A stretch of 46,687 nt of DNA from an uncultured Anaerotruncus sp. (lineage in GTDB: Bacteria; Bacillota; Clostridia; Oscillospirales; Ruminococcaceae): NCBI GenBank assembly GCA_910586875.1, contig CAJUJI010000004.1:1-46687 (forward strand). Reading direction: 5' to 3'. This document shows positions 33,092-39,742 of the stretch, piece by piece. Each line of letters opens with the position of its first letter. Position 1 is the stretch's first letter. The position numbers were made by a program, and so were the translations under genes. The notes beneath the pieces were generated by a model. That model had not been told where the DNA came from, made no database searches, and was given only the letters and a program-made list of their open reading frames with translations.

Positions 33092-34393
33092 ATGTTTGTA
33101 TCAGATTGCCTGGGACTGAATGAACTGGGACATTTGACGATTGGCGGCCGTGATACGGTGGAGCTGGCGCAGGCGTATGGCACACCGCTGTATGTGATGG
33201 ATGAGAACGAGATCCGCCGGGCTTGCACCAGCTATCGGGAGTCGATTCAAAAATATTACGAGGGCCGTGGGTTGGTTACCTATGCAAGCAAGGCATTTTG
33301 CTGTAAGGCGATTTGCAATATTGCAAAGGAGGAAGGCGTTGGGCTGGATGTGGTTTCGATTGGCGAGCTATATACTGCGCAGCAGGTTGCGTTTCCGGCC
33401 GAACGTATCTTTTTTCATGGCAACAACAAGACGGTAGAGGAACTGCTTGCGGCGCTGGAGTATGGTGTTGGGCAGATTGTGGTGGATAATCTAGGTGAGC
33501 TGGAGCTGCTCAATCAGTTGGCCATCAGCCAGAAAAAAAAGGCGAATATTATCTTTCGCATCAAGCCCGGCATCGATGCGCATACCCATGATTTTGTACG
33601 AACCGGTCAAATTGACAGCAAATTTGGACTCGCATTAGAGACCGGCGAGGCACTGGAAGCGGTAAAGCAAGCGCTTTCGATGGAGGGCATCCGTTTAAAA
33701 GGGCTGCATTGTCACATTGGTTCGCAGATTTTTGATATCGAACCGTTTGAACATGCGGCAGAAGTGATGCTGCACTTTATGGCGGATATCAAGGAACAGA
33801 CCGGGGCAGAGCTGGAAATTCTTGATTTAGGAGGCGGCTTTGGCATTAAATATCTGCCAGAGCACGACCCTGTAGAATACGACCGCTATATGCAAAAGGT
33901 ATCCGAGACGGTCAAGCGGACCTGTGACGCGCGCAATTTTGCTACTCCATATATTGTGATTGAGCCAGGACGTTCGATTGTAGGACCAGCAGGAATTACA
34001 TTGTATACAGTGGGTGCGGTGAAGGAGATCCCGCAGGTGCGCACCTATGTGTCGATTGACGGCGGCATGGGAGACAATCCACGGTATATTCTGTATCAGT
34101 CCGCTTACGAGGCGATGGTTGCCAATAAAGCGGCACAACCAAAAAGTAAAGAGGTTACAATTGCCGGAAAATGCTGTGAAAGCGGCGACCTGATTGGCGA
34201 GCGAATGCCCATTCAGGAGGTACAACCCGGGGATATTATCGCTGTTTTGGCAACCGGTGCGTATAACTATTCCATGGCATCCAATTATAACCGGATTCCT
34301 CGTCCGCCGGTGGTGATGCTGCGCGATGGCAAGGACCGGCTGGTTGTAAAGCGGGAGTCGCTGGAGGATTTAGTCCGCAATGATTTGCTTTGA
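33092..34393 (+). CDS. lysA: Diaminopimelate decarboxylase
   Basis: A 433-residue PLP enzyme making lysine from meso-diaminopimelate. The PLP lysine is K67 in TYASKAFCCKAI. HCHIGSQIFD near 210, LDLGGGFGIKY near 247, EPGRSIVGPAG near 290 and the active-site Cys in AGKCCESGDL near 365 are all present, as is the C-terminal GAYNYSMASNYN. It follows engB after 43 bases with an AGAAGGATGAG site, and no separate promoter or lysine riboswitch is visible. The transcript ends at the terminator 34513-34548. Confidence 0.96.
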   Translation: MFVSDCLGLNELGHLTIGGRDTVELAQAYGTPLYVMDENEIRRACTSYRESIQKYYEGRGLVTYASKAFCCKAICNIAKEEGVGLDVVSIGELYTAQQVAFPAERIFFHGNNKTVEELLAALEYGVGQIVVDNLGELELLNQLAISQKKKANIIFRIKPGIDAHTHDFVRTGQIDSKFGLALETGEALEAVKQALSMEGIRLKGLHCHIGSQIFDIEPFEHAAEVMLHFMADIKEQTGAELEILDLGGGFGIKYLPEHDPVEYDRYMQKVSETVKRTCDARNFATPYIVIEPGRSIVGPAGITLYTVGAVKEIPQVRTYVSIDGGMGDNPRYILYQSAYEAMVANKAAQPKSKEVTIAGKCCESGDLIGERMPIQEVQPGDIIAVLATGAYNYSMASNYNRIPRPPVVMLRDGKDRLVVKRESLEDLVRNDLL

Positions 34394-34443
34394 GCGTTCG
34401 ATCCTTTCCAAGCTTAATGGCGGCAGCACATGAAAGTTTTCGT

Positions 34444-34489
34444 CCACCTTTTTCAAAAGGTGGCGGGGGTTGAGGGGGCAGAGCCCCTT
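34444..34489. repeat. Palindromic intergenic repeat-like element
   Basis: Two adjacent palindromes: CCACCTTTT/AAAAGGTGG (34444-34463, 2-base loop) and GGGGC/GCCCC (34475-34487), joined by a G-rich stretch. From memory, elements of this layout recur between genes in many Clostridia genomes. Only one copy is present here, so repetition cannot be shown from the window. Confidence 0.45.
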
Positions 34490-34512
34490 CAGAGCAGACC
34501 AAACTGTGCATA

Positions 34513-34548
34513 AAAAAAGAAAAGCCCATAAAAGGGCTTTTCTTTTTT
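34513..34548. terminator. Bidirectional terminator between lysA and folT
   Basis: A 15-bp perfect stem (AAAAAAGAAAAGCCC at 34513-34527 with 34534-34548) and a 6-base loop. T runs on both strands suit the convergent genes. Confidence 0.85.
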
Positions 34549-34581
34549 ACCATAAGAGTCTGGTAATTGCACTTAAATAGA

Positions 34582-35136
34582 TCAGCTGCGCAATGGCCGG
34601 AACGCAACAATCTTTTTTAATAGGGTATAGAGCATCAATGTTTCAATTGGCAGCATGATCAGATTTTTCAGCAGACGCATTGAAACCAATGCAAGAAATG
34701 CGTCACCGTAAAGCAGCGACAGACACAACGGGTTGAGCAGCAAACTGACAATCAGCATAGCACTCAAGCGTGCAACAAACGTGCGAGCCAATGTAACCGG
34801 CTTTTTATAAAGGATCAATCCATAAAGAAAACCGGAGACAAACTCATTCGCGGTGAAGCCGATGAAGAATCCACCGCCATCGTTGCGGATGAAAAATTTC
34901 AGCACATCCGCTACTGCACAGCCAAGACCAGAGAGAAACGGCCCATAAAAAAGCGCGCAAACACCAACCGTCAAAAAACCAAAGGTAATCCGCAGATAGG
35001 CATTGATAAAAATGGTGAATGAGTGGATCACTAGATTCAGTGCGGTAAGCATCGACGCGCCGGTGAGGGACGAAAGGCTATGTAACTCACGCGCAGCAGC
35101 ACGCAGGTCGATAAATGGGGTTTGGGTTTGTGGCAT
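34582..35136 (-). CDS. folT: Folate ECF transporter substrate-binding subunit
   Basis: A 184-residue membrane protein with about five or six hydrophobic helices and no ATPase domain, matching the S component of energy-coupling factor transporters. The segments GFLTVGVCALFYGPFLSGL and FFIGFTANEFVSGFLYGLI are FolT-like. It works with a shared EcfA/A'/T module, which is not in the window. The folate assignment rests mainly on the THF riboswitch in its leader. ATG 35136 was chosen because AGGAGG (35148-35143 on the minus strand) is spaced 6 bases before it; the upstream in-frame extension reads through the riboswitch and is not protein-coding. The promoter is at 35316-35344. Confidence 0.88.
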   Translation of the reverse strand: MPQTQTPFIDLRAAARELHSLSSLTGASMLTALNLVIHSFTIFINAYLRITFGFLTVGVCALFYGPFLSGLGCAVADVLKFFIRNDGGGFFIGFTANEFVSGFLYGLILYKKPVTLARTFVARLSAMLIVSLLLNPLCLSLLYGDAFLALVSMRLLKNLIMLPIETLMLYTLLKKIVAFRPLRS

Positions 35137-35142
35137 AAAAAA

Positions 35143-35183
35143 CCTCCTTTCATGTAACATCAATAACGCTACATGAAAAGAGG
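35143..35183 (-). promoter_or_regulatory. Hairpin that covers the folT ribosome-binding site
   Basis: On the minus strand CCTCTTTTCATGTAGC (35183-35168) pairs with GTTACATGAAAGGAGG (35158-35143): 16 bp with two G-U pairs. The 3' arm contains the AGGAGG site, so the stem would block translation initiation. It lies just after the THF aptamer and is the likely expression platform. A competing AAAGAG/CTCTTT pairing lies at its 5' side. Confidence 0.65.
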
Positions 35184-35201
35184 GTGAGACTCTTTGGATG
35201 C

Positions 35202-35300
35202 AGCAGCGGGATGCGATACCGGCACCGCAAGCGTGAACTTTTCGTCCATCCGGCAACTCCCCGTCCGGATGGCACTTAACGCGCCGGAATCTACTCTGCT
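35202..35300 (-). promoter_or_regulatory. Tetrahydrofolate (THF) riboswitch aptamer
   Basis: Reading the minus strand from 35300, the conserved blocks of the THF class appear in order: GAGTAGAT, GCGCGTTAAGTG, the hairpin CCATCCGG/CCGGATGG around GGGGAGTTG, GGACGAAAAG, GCGGTGCCGG and GCATCCCGCT. The closing helix P1 is AGCAG (35300-35296) with CTGCT (35206-35202). The class binds reduced folates and represses folate uptake genes, consistent with folT downstream. Confidence 0.9.
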
Positions 35301-35315
35301 TTTTATTGTAGGGCC

Positions 35316-35344
35316 ATTTTATCAGAAAATTTTGTTGCTGTCAA
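35316..35344 (-). promoter_or_regulatory. Promoter of the THF riboswitch-folT transcript
   Basis: Minus strand TTGACA, 17 bases, TAAAAT, with transcription starting just before the aptamer. Confidence 0.8.
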
Positions 35345-35649
35345 GCGTGAAACCAGAAGCGCCAACTTTTGACACCTGCTGAATGCTTGGAATGTGTCCA
35401 TTTCTTCCTGCAAAATTCTATAGCTCTTTCTATCCATAGATCAAAAAAGATATCAATTACATCAAAAAATAAGCATAGGATAGTGTCCAACTTTTCCCAC
35501 CTCAAATTTATTGTAACACATGATAAAATGGGTGGCAAGGGTTTTACCATCAGCGATTGGTTTTTTAAAAAGGAACGCCAAAATCGAAGGGGTGCGCAAA
35601 GGGGCTTTGTAACGAAATTGTGAACTTTATAAATATTTTCAAAAAGGGG
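35345..35649. other. AT-rich gap with no recognised element
   Basis: This stretch between the divergent folT and groES promoters is AT-rich. Its open frames on both strands lack ribosome sites and familiar content, and I see no strong inverted repeat in it. Confidence 0.5.
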
Positions 35650-35677
35650 TTGATTTTTCTGGAAAAAGTATTAAAAT
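35650..35677 (+). promoter_or_regulatory. Promoter of groES-groEL
   Basis: TTGATT, 16 bases, TAAAAT, placing the transcription start at the left arm of the CIRCE element. Confidence 0.7.
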
Positions 35678-35681
35678 AGTC

Positions 35682-35708
35682 TTAGCACTCAAAAGGAAAG
35701 AGTGCTAA
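35682..35708 (+). promoter_or_regulatory. CIRCE operator (HrcA-binding site)
   Basis: TTAGCACTC, 9 bases, GAGTGCTAA: an exact match to the CIRCE consensus, 60 bases before groES. HrcA represses from this site under normal conditions. No hrcA gene is in the window. Confidence 0.97.
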
Positions 35709-35767
35709 GACTTCCCTGGCAACTGATTTAGGTTTCAAAATTATTTTTTATAACTGGAGGAATTGAA

Positions 35768-36052
35768 ATGACCATCAAACCGTTGGCAGACAGAATTGTC
35801 GTGAAAATGGTAGAGGCAGAGGAAACCACCAAAAGCGGAATTATCCTTGCAGGCAATGCAAAGGAAAAGCCAGAGATCGCGGAAGTAATCGCGGTAGGGC
35901 CTGGCGGCATGGTGGATGGTGCTGAGGTTGTTATGGAGTTGAAGGTAGGCGACCGCGTGCTGATGAGCAAATATGCTGGCAGCCAGGTAAAGGTGGATGG
36001 ACAGGAATACACCATCCTGCGCCAGAGCGATGTACTTGCAACTGTGGAATAA
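35768..36052 (+). CDS. groES: Co-chaperonin GroES (Hsp10)
   Basis: A 94-residue protein that caps the GroEL chamber. It opens with MTIKPLADRIVVKMVEAEE, has the mobile-loop stretch ETTKSGIILAGNAKEKPEIA (about 19-38), then GDRVLMSKYAGSQVKVDGQEYTI-type text toward the end and the typical C-terminal ILRQSDVLATVE. Length matches the family. TGGAGG lies before ATG 35768. It is the first gene of a two-gene heat-shock operon under CIRCE, and groEL follows after 30 bases. Confidence 0.97.
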   Translation: MTIKPLADRIVVKMVEAEETTKSGIILAGNAKEKPEIAEVIAVGPGGMVDGAEVVMELKVGDRVLMSKYAGSQVKVDGQEYTILRQSDVLATVE

Positions 36053-36082
36053 TGAATTTCGATTTAAAGGAGATTGATTGAT

Positions 36083-37711
36083 ATGGCAAAGATTATTGCT
36101 TATGGCGAGGAAGCCAGAAAAGCGCTTCAAACTGGTATTGACAAGCTGGCGGATACCGTCAAGATCACCCTGGGGCCGCGTGGCCGCAACGTTGTGTTGG
36201 ATAAGAAATTTGGCGCACCGCTGATCACCAACGATGGCGTAACCATCGCAAAGGAAATCGAGCTGGCAGATGCGTTTGAGAATATGGGCGCACAGCTGGT
36301 CAAAGAGGTTGCAACCAAGACCAATGATGCTGCTGGTGATGGCACCACCTCCGCAACGCTGCTGGCACAGGCACTGGTACGCGAGGGCCTGAAAAATGTT
36401 ACCTCCGGCGCAAACCCGATGGTAGTCAAGAAGGGCATGGCCAAAGCGGTAGACGCTGCGGTTGAAGCAGTCAAGGAGAACGCGAAGAAGGTCAAAGGCA
36501 GCGAGGATATCGCGCGTGTTGGTTCGGTTTCTTCCGGTGACGAGTTTATCGGCAAGCTGATCGCAGAGGCGATGGAGAAGGTTTCCGCAGACGGTGTTAT
36601 CACGATCGAGGAGTCTAAGACCGCAGAGACCTACACCGAGGTAGTAGAGGGTATGCAGTTCGACCGCGGTTATATTACCCCATACATGGTTACCGATACC
36701 GAGAAGATGGAAGCGATTCTGGATGATGCGTATATTTTGATCACCGATAAGAAGATTTCTTCCATCCAAGAGATTCTGCCGCTGCTTGAGCAGGTGGTCC
36801 AGGGCGGCAAGAAGCTGTTGATCATTGCAGAGGATGTCGAGGGTGAAGCACTCTCCACCTTGATTGTCAACCGTCTGCGCGGCACCTTCACCTGCGTTGC
36901 AGTCAAAGCGCCTGGCTTTGGCGACCGCCGCAAGGAGATGCTGCGGGATATCGCAACCCTGACCGGTGGTGAGGTGATTACCTCCGATTTGGGCCTTGAG
37001 CTGAAAGATGCAACGATGGCACAGCTGGGCCGCGCACGTCAGGTCCAGGTTCAGAAGGAGAACACCATCATTGTGGACGGCATGGGCGACAGCGATGCAA
37101 TCAAAGGCCGTATCAACCAGATCCGCAGCGAGCTGGAAAACAGCACCAGCGATTATGACAAGGAGAAGCTCCAGGAGCGGTTGGCTAAATTGGCTGGCGG
37201 CGTAGCGGTCATCAAGGTTGGTGCAGCAACCGAGGTTGAGATGAAGGAGAAGAAGCTGCGCATTGAGGACGCACTTTCTGCGACCAAAGCGGCTGTTGAG
37301 GAAGGCATTGTTGCAGGCGGCGGTATTGCTTATCTGAACGCAGTCCCTGCGATTGAGAAGCTGATTCCTTCCTTGGAGGGTGACGAGAAAACCGGCGCAC
37401 ATATCGTGCTCAAGGCGCTGGAGGAGCCCATCCGCCAGATTGCAGAGAACGCAGGTATGGAAGGCTCGGTCATTGTCGATAAGATTAAATCGGCTGGCAA
37501 GGTTGGCTATGGCTTCGACTTTGCAAAGGAAATTTATGGCGACATGATTGAGATGGGTATTGTAGACCCAGCGAAGGTCACCAGAAACGCAATGCAAAAT
37601 GCGGCATCGGTTGCAGCAATGGTGCTCACTACCGAGTCGTTGGTCTCCGACGAGAAGGAGAAGAATCCAGCTCCGGCAATGCCTGCTGGCGGCATGGATG
37701 GCATGTACTAA
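36083..37711 (+). CDS. groEL: Chaperonin GroEL (Hsp60)
   Basis: A 542-residue chaperonin subunit. The ATP site includes LGPRGRNVVLDKKFG (about 30-44) and NDAAGDGTTSATLLAQ (about 82-97). The signature AAVEEGIVAGGGIAYL is near 400. The C-terminus ends in PAMPAGGMDGMY, a short form of the usual Gly-Met tail. ATG 36083 is chosen because AAAGGAGA (36066-36073) fits it; an in-frame ATG at 36074 touches that site. A terminator follows at 37726. Codon use is very regular, as expected of a highly expressed gene. Confidence 0.98.
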   Translation: MAKIIAYGEEARKALQTGIDKLADTVKITLGPRGRNVVLDKKFGAPLITNDGVTIAKEIELADAFENMGAQLVKEVATKTNDAAGDGTTSATLLAQALVREGLKNVTSGANPMVVKKGMAKAVDAAVEAVKENAKKVKGSEDIARVGSVSSGDEFIGKLIAEAMEKVSADGVITIEESKTAETYTEVVEGMQFDRGYITPYMVTDTEKMEAILDDAYILITDKKISSIQEILPLLEQVVQGGKKLLIIAEDVEGEALSTLIVNRLRGTFTCVAVKAPGFGDRRKEMLRDIATLTGGEVITSDLGLELKDATMAQLGRARQVQVQKENTIIVDGMGDSDAIKGRINQIRSELENSTSDYDKEKLQERLAKLAGGVAVIKVGAATEVEMKEKKLRIEDALSATKAAVEEGIVAGGGIAYLNAVPAIEKLIPSLEGDEKTGAHIVLKALEEPIRQIAENAGMEGSVIVDKIKSAGKVGYGFDFAKEIYGDMIEMGIVDPAKVTRNAMQNAASVAAMVLTTESLVSDEKEKNPAPAMPAGGMDGMY

Positions 37712-37725
37712 TTGATACAATTTTG

Positions 37726-37756
37726 GCTCCTGCTGGATTTCCCAGCAGGAGCTTTT
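37726..37756 (+). terminator. Terminator of groES-groEL
   Basis: A perfect 11-bp stem (GCTCCTGCTGG, 5-base loop, CCAGCAGGAGC) followed by TTTT. Confidence 0.9.
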
Positions 37757-37848
37757 CTCATCCCAATGTAGTTGGTATGATTTATTGTGCCTTTCGCCAA
37801 AAAGCTGTTTGGAATTTTGACACTTTCAAGGCAACCCTCCAATCTTTT

Positions 37849-37897
37849 GAAAACTGGCAGGATTCCCATTGAAATCCTGCAAATTTTCAGATAAACT
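37849..37897 (+). promoter_or_regulatory. Promoter with overlapping dyad before the 23-codon ORF and purine operon
   Basis: TTGAAA (37869-37874), 17 bases, TAAACT (37892-37897) form a fair sigma-A promoter. A symmetric dyad covers its -35 box: GCAGGATT (37857-37864) with AATCCTGC (37873-37880), extended by GAAAA (37849-37853) with TTTTC (37884-37888). That placement suits an operator. No other good promoter is seen before purE, so this is the best candidate start of the purine operon. Confidence 0.5.
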
Positions 37898-37925
37898 AAA
37901 GGTAACAATACAAGGAGGTGTCGGA

Positions 37926-37997
37926 ATGGCGCAGGTTATCGTGGTACGATTCTACGTGTTCGGGCATCTGTATTTCTTGGGTGAATTGCAGATTTAA
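37926..37997 (+). CDS. 23-residue ORF: leader peptide or hydrophobic miniprotein
   Basis: A 23-codon ORF reading MAQVIVVRFYVFGHLYFLGE plus LQI. Its ribosome site AAGGAGGTG ends 6 bases before ATG 37926 and is as good as any in the window. A promoter about 30 bases upstream and a terminator 14 bases downstream frame it. The peptide is hydrophobic and aromatic with only Arg, His and Glu charged, enough to span a membrane once. There is no run of a single amino acid that would mark a classic amino-acid attenuator. It could be a regulatory leader for the genes that follow, a small membrane protein, or a type-I-toxin-like peptide; sequence alone does not decide. I recognise no homologue. Confidence 0.5.
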   Translation: MAQVIVVRFYVFGHLYFLGELQI

Positions 37998-38011
37998 CAA
38001 GGGACGGTTGC

Positions 38012-38040
38012 GGGCTGTGAACGGTTCACAGCCCTTTTCA
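38012..38040 (+). terminator. Intrinsic terminator (possible attenuator) between the 23-codon ORF and the immunity-like gene
   Basis: A 10-bp stem (GGGCTGTGAA at 38012-38021 with TTCACAGCCC at 38025-38034) with a 3-base loop, followed by TTTTCATTTTC. Because no promoter is evident between it and purE, it may act as a conditional terminator. I could not find a convincing antiterminator pairing. Confidence 0.75.
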
Positions 38041-38075
38041 TTTTCAGCCCCCTTTGAGGTAGGAGATGGATAGAT

Positions 38076-38321
38076 TTGTCTCAAAGGCTGTCCAGAGAGG
38101 AGCTCGTCGATTTGGTTGAATCAATCATGACCGTGCGTGATAAAAGGACAGGGAGGGAGCTCTCGGAGATGGAGCATCATGCGTTGCTGGTGAAGTTTAA
38201 GAGAGGCATTGTTCACCCTGGCGGAACCGATTTGATTTATTATCCCGCATTGGTTGGGTTGCCCTCAAATCCAACGGTTGACGAGATTGTGGATTTAGCG
38301 ATGACTGGAATTTCTTCTTAA
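38076..38321 (+). CDS. Colicin/pyocin-type bacteriocin immunity-like protein
   Basis: An 81-residue acidic helical protein resembling the Im7/Im9 immunity family (Colicin_Pyocin), which block DNase-type bacteriocins by binding beside the active site. The best match is VHPGGTDLIYYP (46-57), which lines up with EHPSGSDLIYYP of Im9, including the aspartate and the two tyrosines (D52, Y55, Y56) that contact the nuclease. The N-terminal LSREELVDLVESIM fits helix I, and PTVDEIVDLAM fits helix IV. The start is TTG 38076 behind AGGAG (38061-38065). No nuclease toxin gene lies nearby. It sits 28 bases before purE and so probably is transcribed with the purine genes. A housekeeping function unrelated to bacteriocins is possible. 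Confidence 0.8.
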   Translation: MSQRLSREELVDLVESIMTVRDKRTGRELSEMEHHALLVKFKRGIVHPGGTDLIYYPALVGLPSNPTVDEIVDLAMTGISS

Positions 38322-38349
38322 GATGGACTTTTAGAAAGGATGTGTCAGA

Positions 38350-38847
38350 ATGGCAGACAAAAAGGTAGCAGTCGTGATGGGCAGTGACAGTGATTTGCCG
38401 GTTGTGAAGGGCGCAGTTGACGTACTAAAGCGGTTCGGCGTCGATGTGGAGGTACATGTGATGAGTGCCCACCGCACACCCGAGCAGGCTTGCCGTTTTT
38501 CTGCGTCGGCGCGGGAGCAGGGCTTTGGCGTAATAATTGCTGCCGCAGGCAAGGCTGCGCATTTGGCAGGCGTGCTGGCAGCACACACCACCTTGCCGGT
38601 AATTGGTATTCCGATAAAATCCTCCACACTGGATGGATTGGACGCGCTGTTGGCCACTGTGCAGATGCCATCGGGAATTCCGGTTGCAACCGTTGCAATC
38701 GATGGCGCGCAGAATGCGGGGCTGCTGGCGGTGCAGATGCTGGCGATTCAGGATGCAGAGCTGGCGGAAAAGCTATTGGCACATAAGCGGGAGATGGAAC
38801 AGCAGGTTTTGGAAAAGGATGCAAAAATAAAGGAACAGTTTCAATAA
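38350..38847 (+). CDS. purE: N5-carboxyaminoimidazole ribonucleotide mutase
   Basis: A 165-residue protein of the purine pathway. MGSDSDLPVVKGAVDVL (9-25), SAHRTPEQ (39-46) and AAAGKAAHLAGVLAAHT (64-80) are the PurE ligand loops. It normally rearranges N5-CAIR made by PurK, but no purK is in this operon. GAAAGGATG lies before ATG 38350. purC starts 19 bases after its stop. The polar C-terminal helix (KREMEQQVLEKDAKIKEQFQ) is typical of bacterial class I enzymes. Confidence 0.96.
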   Translation: MADKKVAVVMGSDSDLPVVKGAVDVLKRFGVDVEVHVMSAHRTPEQACRFSASAREQGFGVIIAAAGKAAHLAGVLAAHTTLPVIGIPIKSSTLDGLDALLATVQMPSGIPVATVAIDGAQNAGLLAVQMLAIQDAELAEKLLAHKREMEQQVLEKDAKIKEQFQ

Positions 38848-38866
38848 ATTGCAGGAGGAATACAGT

Positions 38867-39577
<711 letters not shown>

Positions 39578-39591
39578 AAGATTTTTTGAAA

Positions 39592-39659
39592 TGGGGGTAG
39601 GGGCTTTTTCTCTTGTAAAAAGCCCCTTCTGCCGCTCAAAGAGCGGTAATGATCCCCCA
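39592..39659 (+). promoter_or_regulatory. Multi-helix RNA structure in the purC-purF spacer
   Basis: TGGGGG (39592-39597) can pair with CCCCCA (39654-39659) around two inner hairpins: GGGGCTTTTT/AAAAAGCCCC (39600-39609 with 39617-39626) and CCGCTC/GAGCGG (39632-39637 with 39641-39646). This gives a three-way-junction shape. A further GCCAG/CTGGC hairpin lies at about 39674-39694. The first inner hairpin could be a partial terminator, though no T run follows it. It matches no riboswitch class that I recognise. Confidence 0.5.
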
Positions 39660-39742
39660 ATACGCAAATCTCAGGCCAGGGTAGAAGGACTGGCGAAAAC
39701 TTTTGTGTGCGCTGCGGCGCGAGAGGAATGGGAGGAACCATT

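Noticed and set aside
35137..35256. Forty-residue N-terminal extension of FolT
   Set aside because: The DNA is the THF riboswitch and its expression platform; the correct start follows the AGGAGG site.
35369..35623. Plus-strand open frame of 84 codons upstream of groES
   Set aside because: No ribosome site, AT-rich composition, and no recognisable domain; it lies in a divergent promoter region.
39674..39700. GGGTAGAAGGACTGGCGAAA resembling the 5' part of the ZTP (pfl) riboswitch
   Set aside because: The conserved 3' part (CCGCCTGGGC-type) is missing before the purF start, so the class call is not supported.
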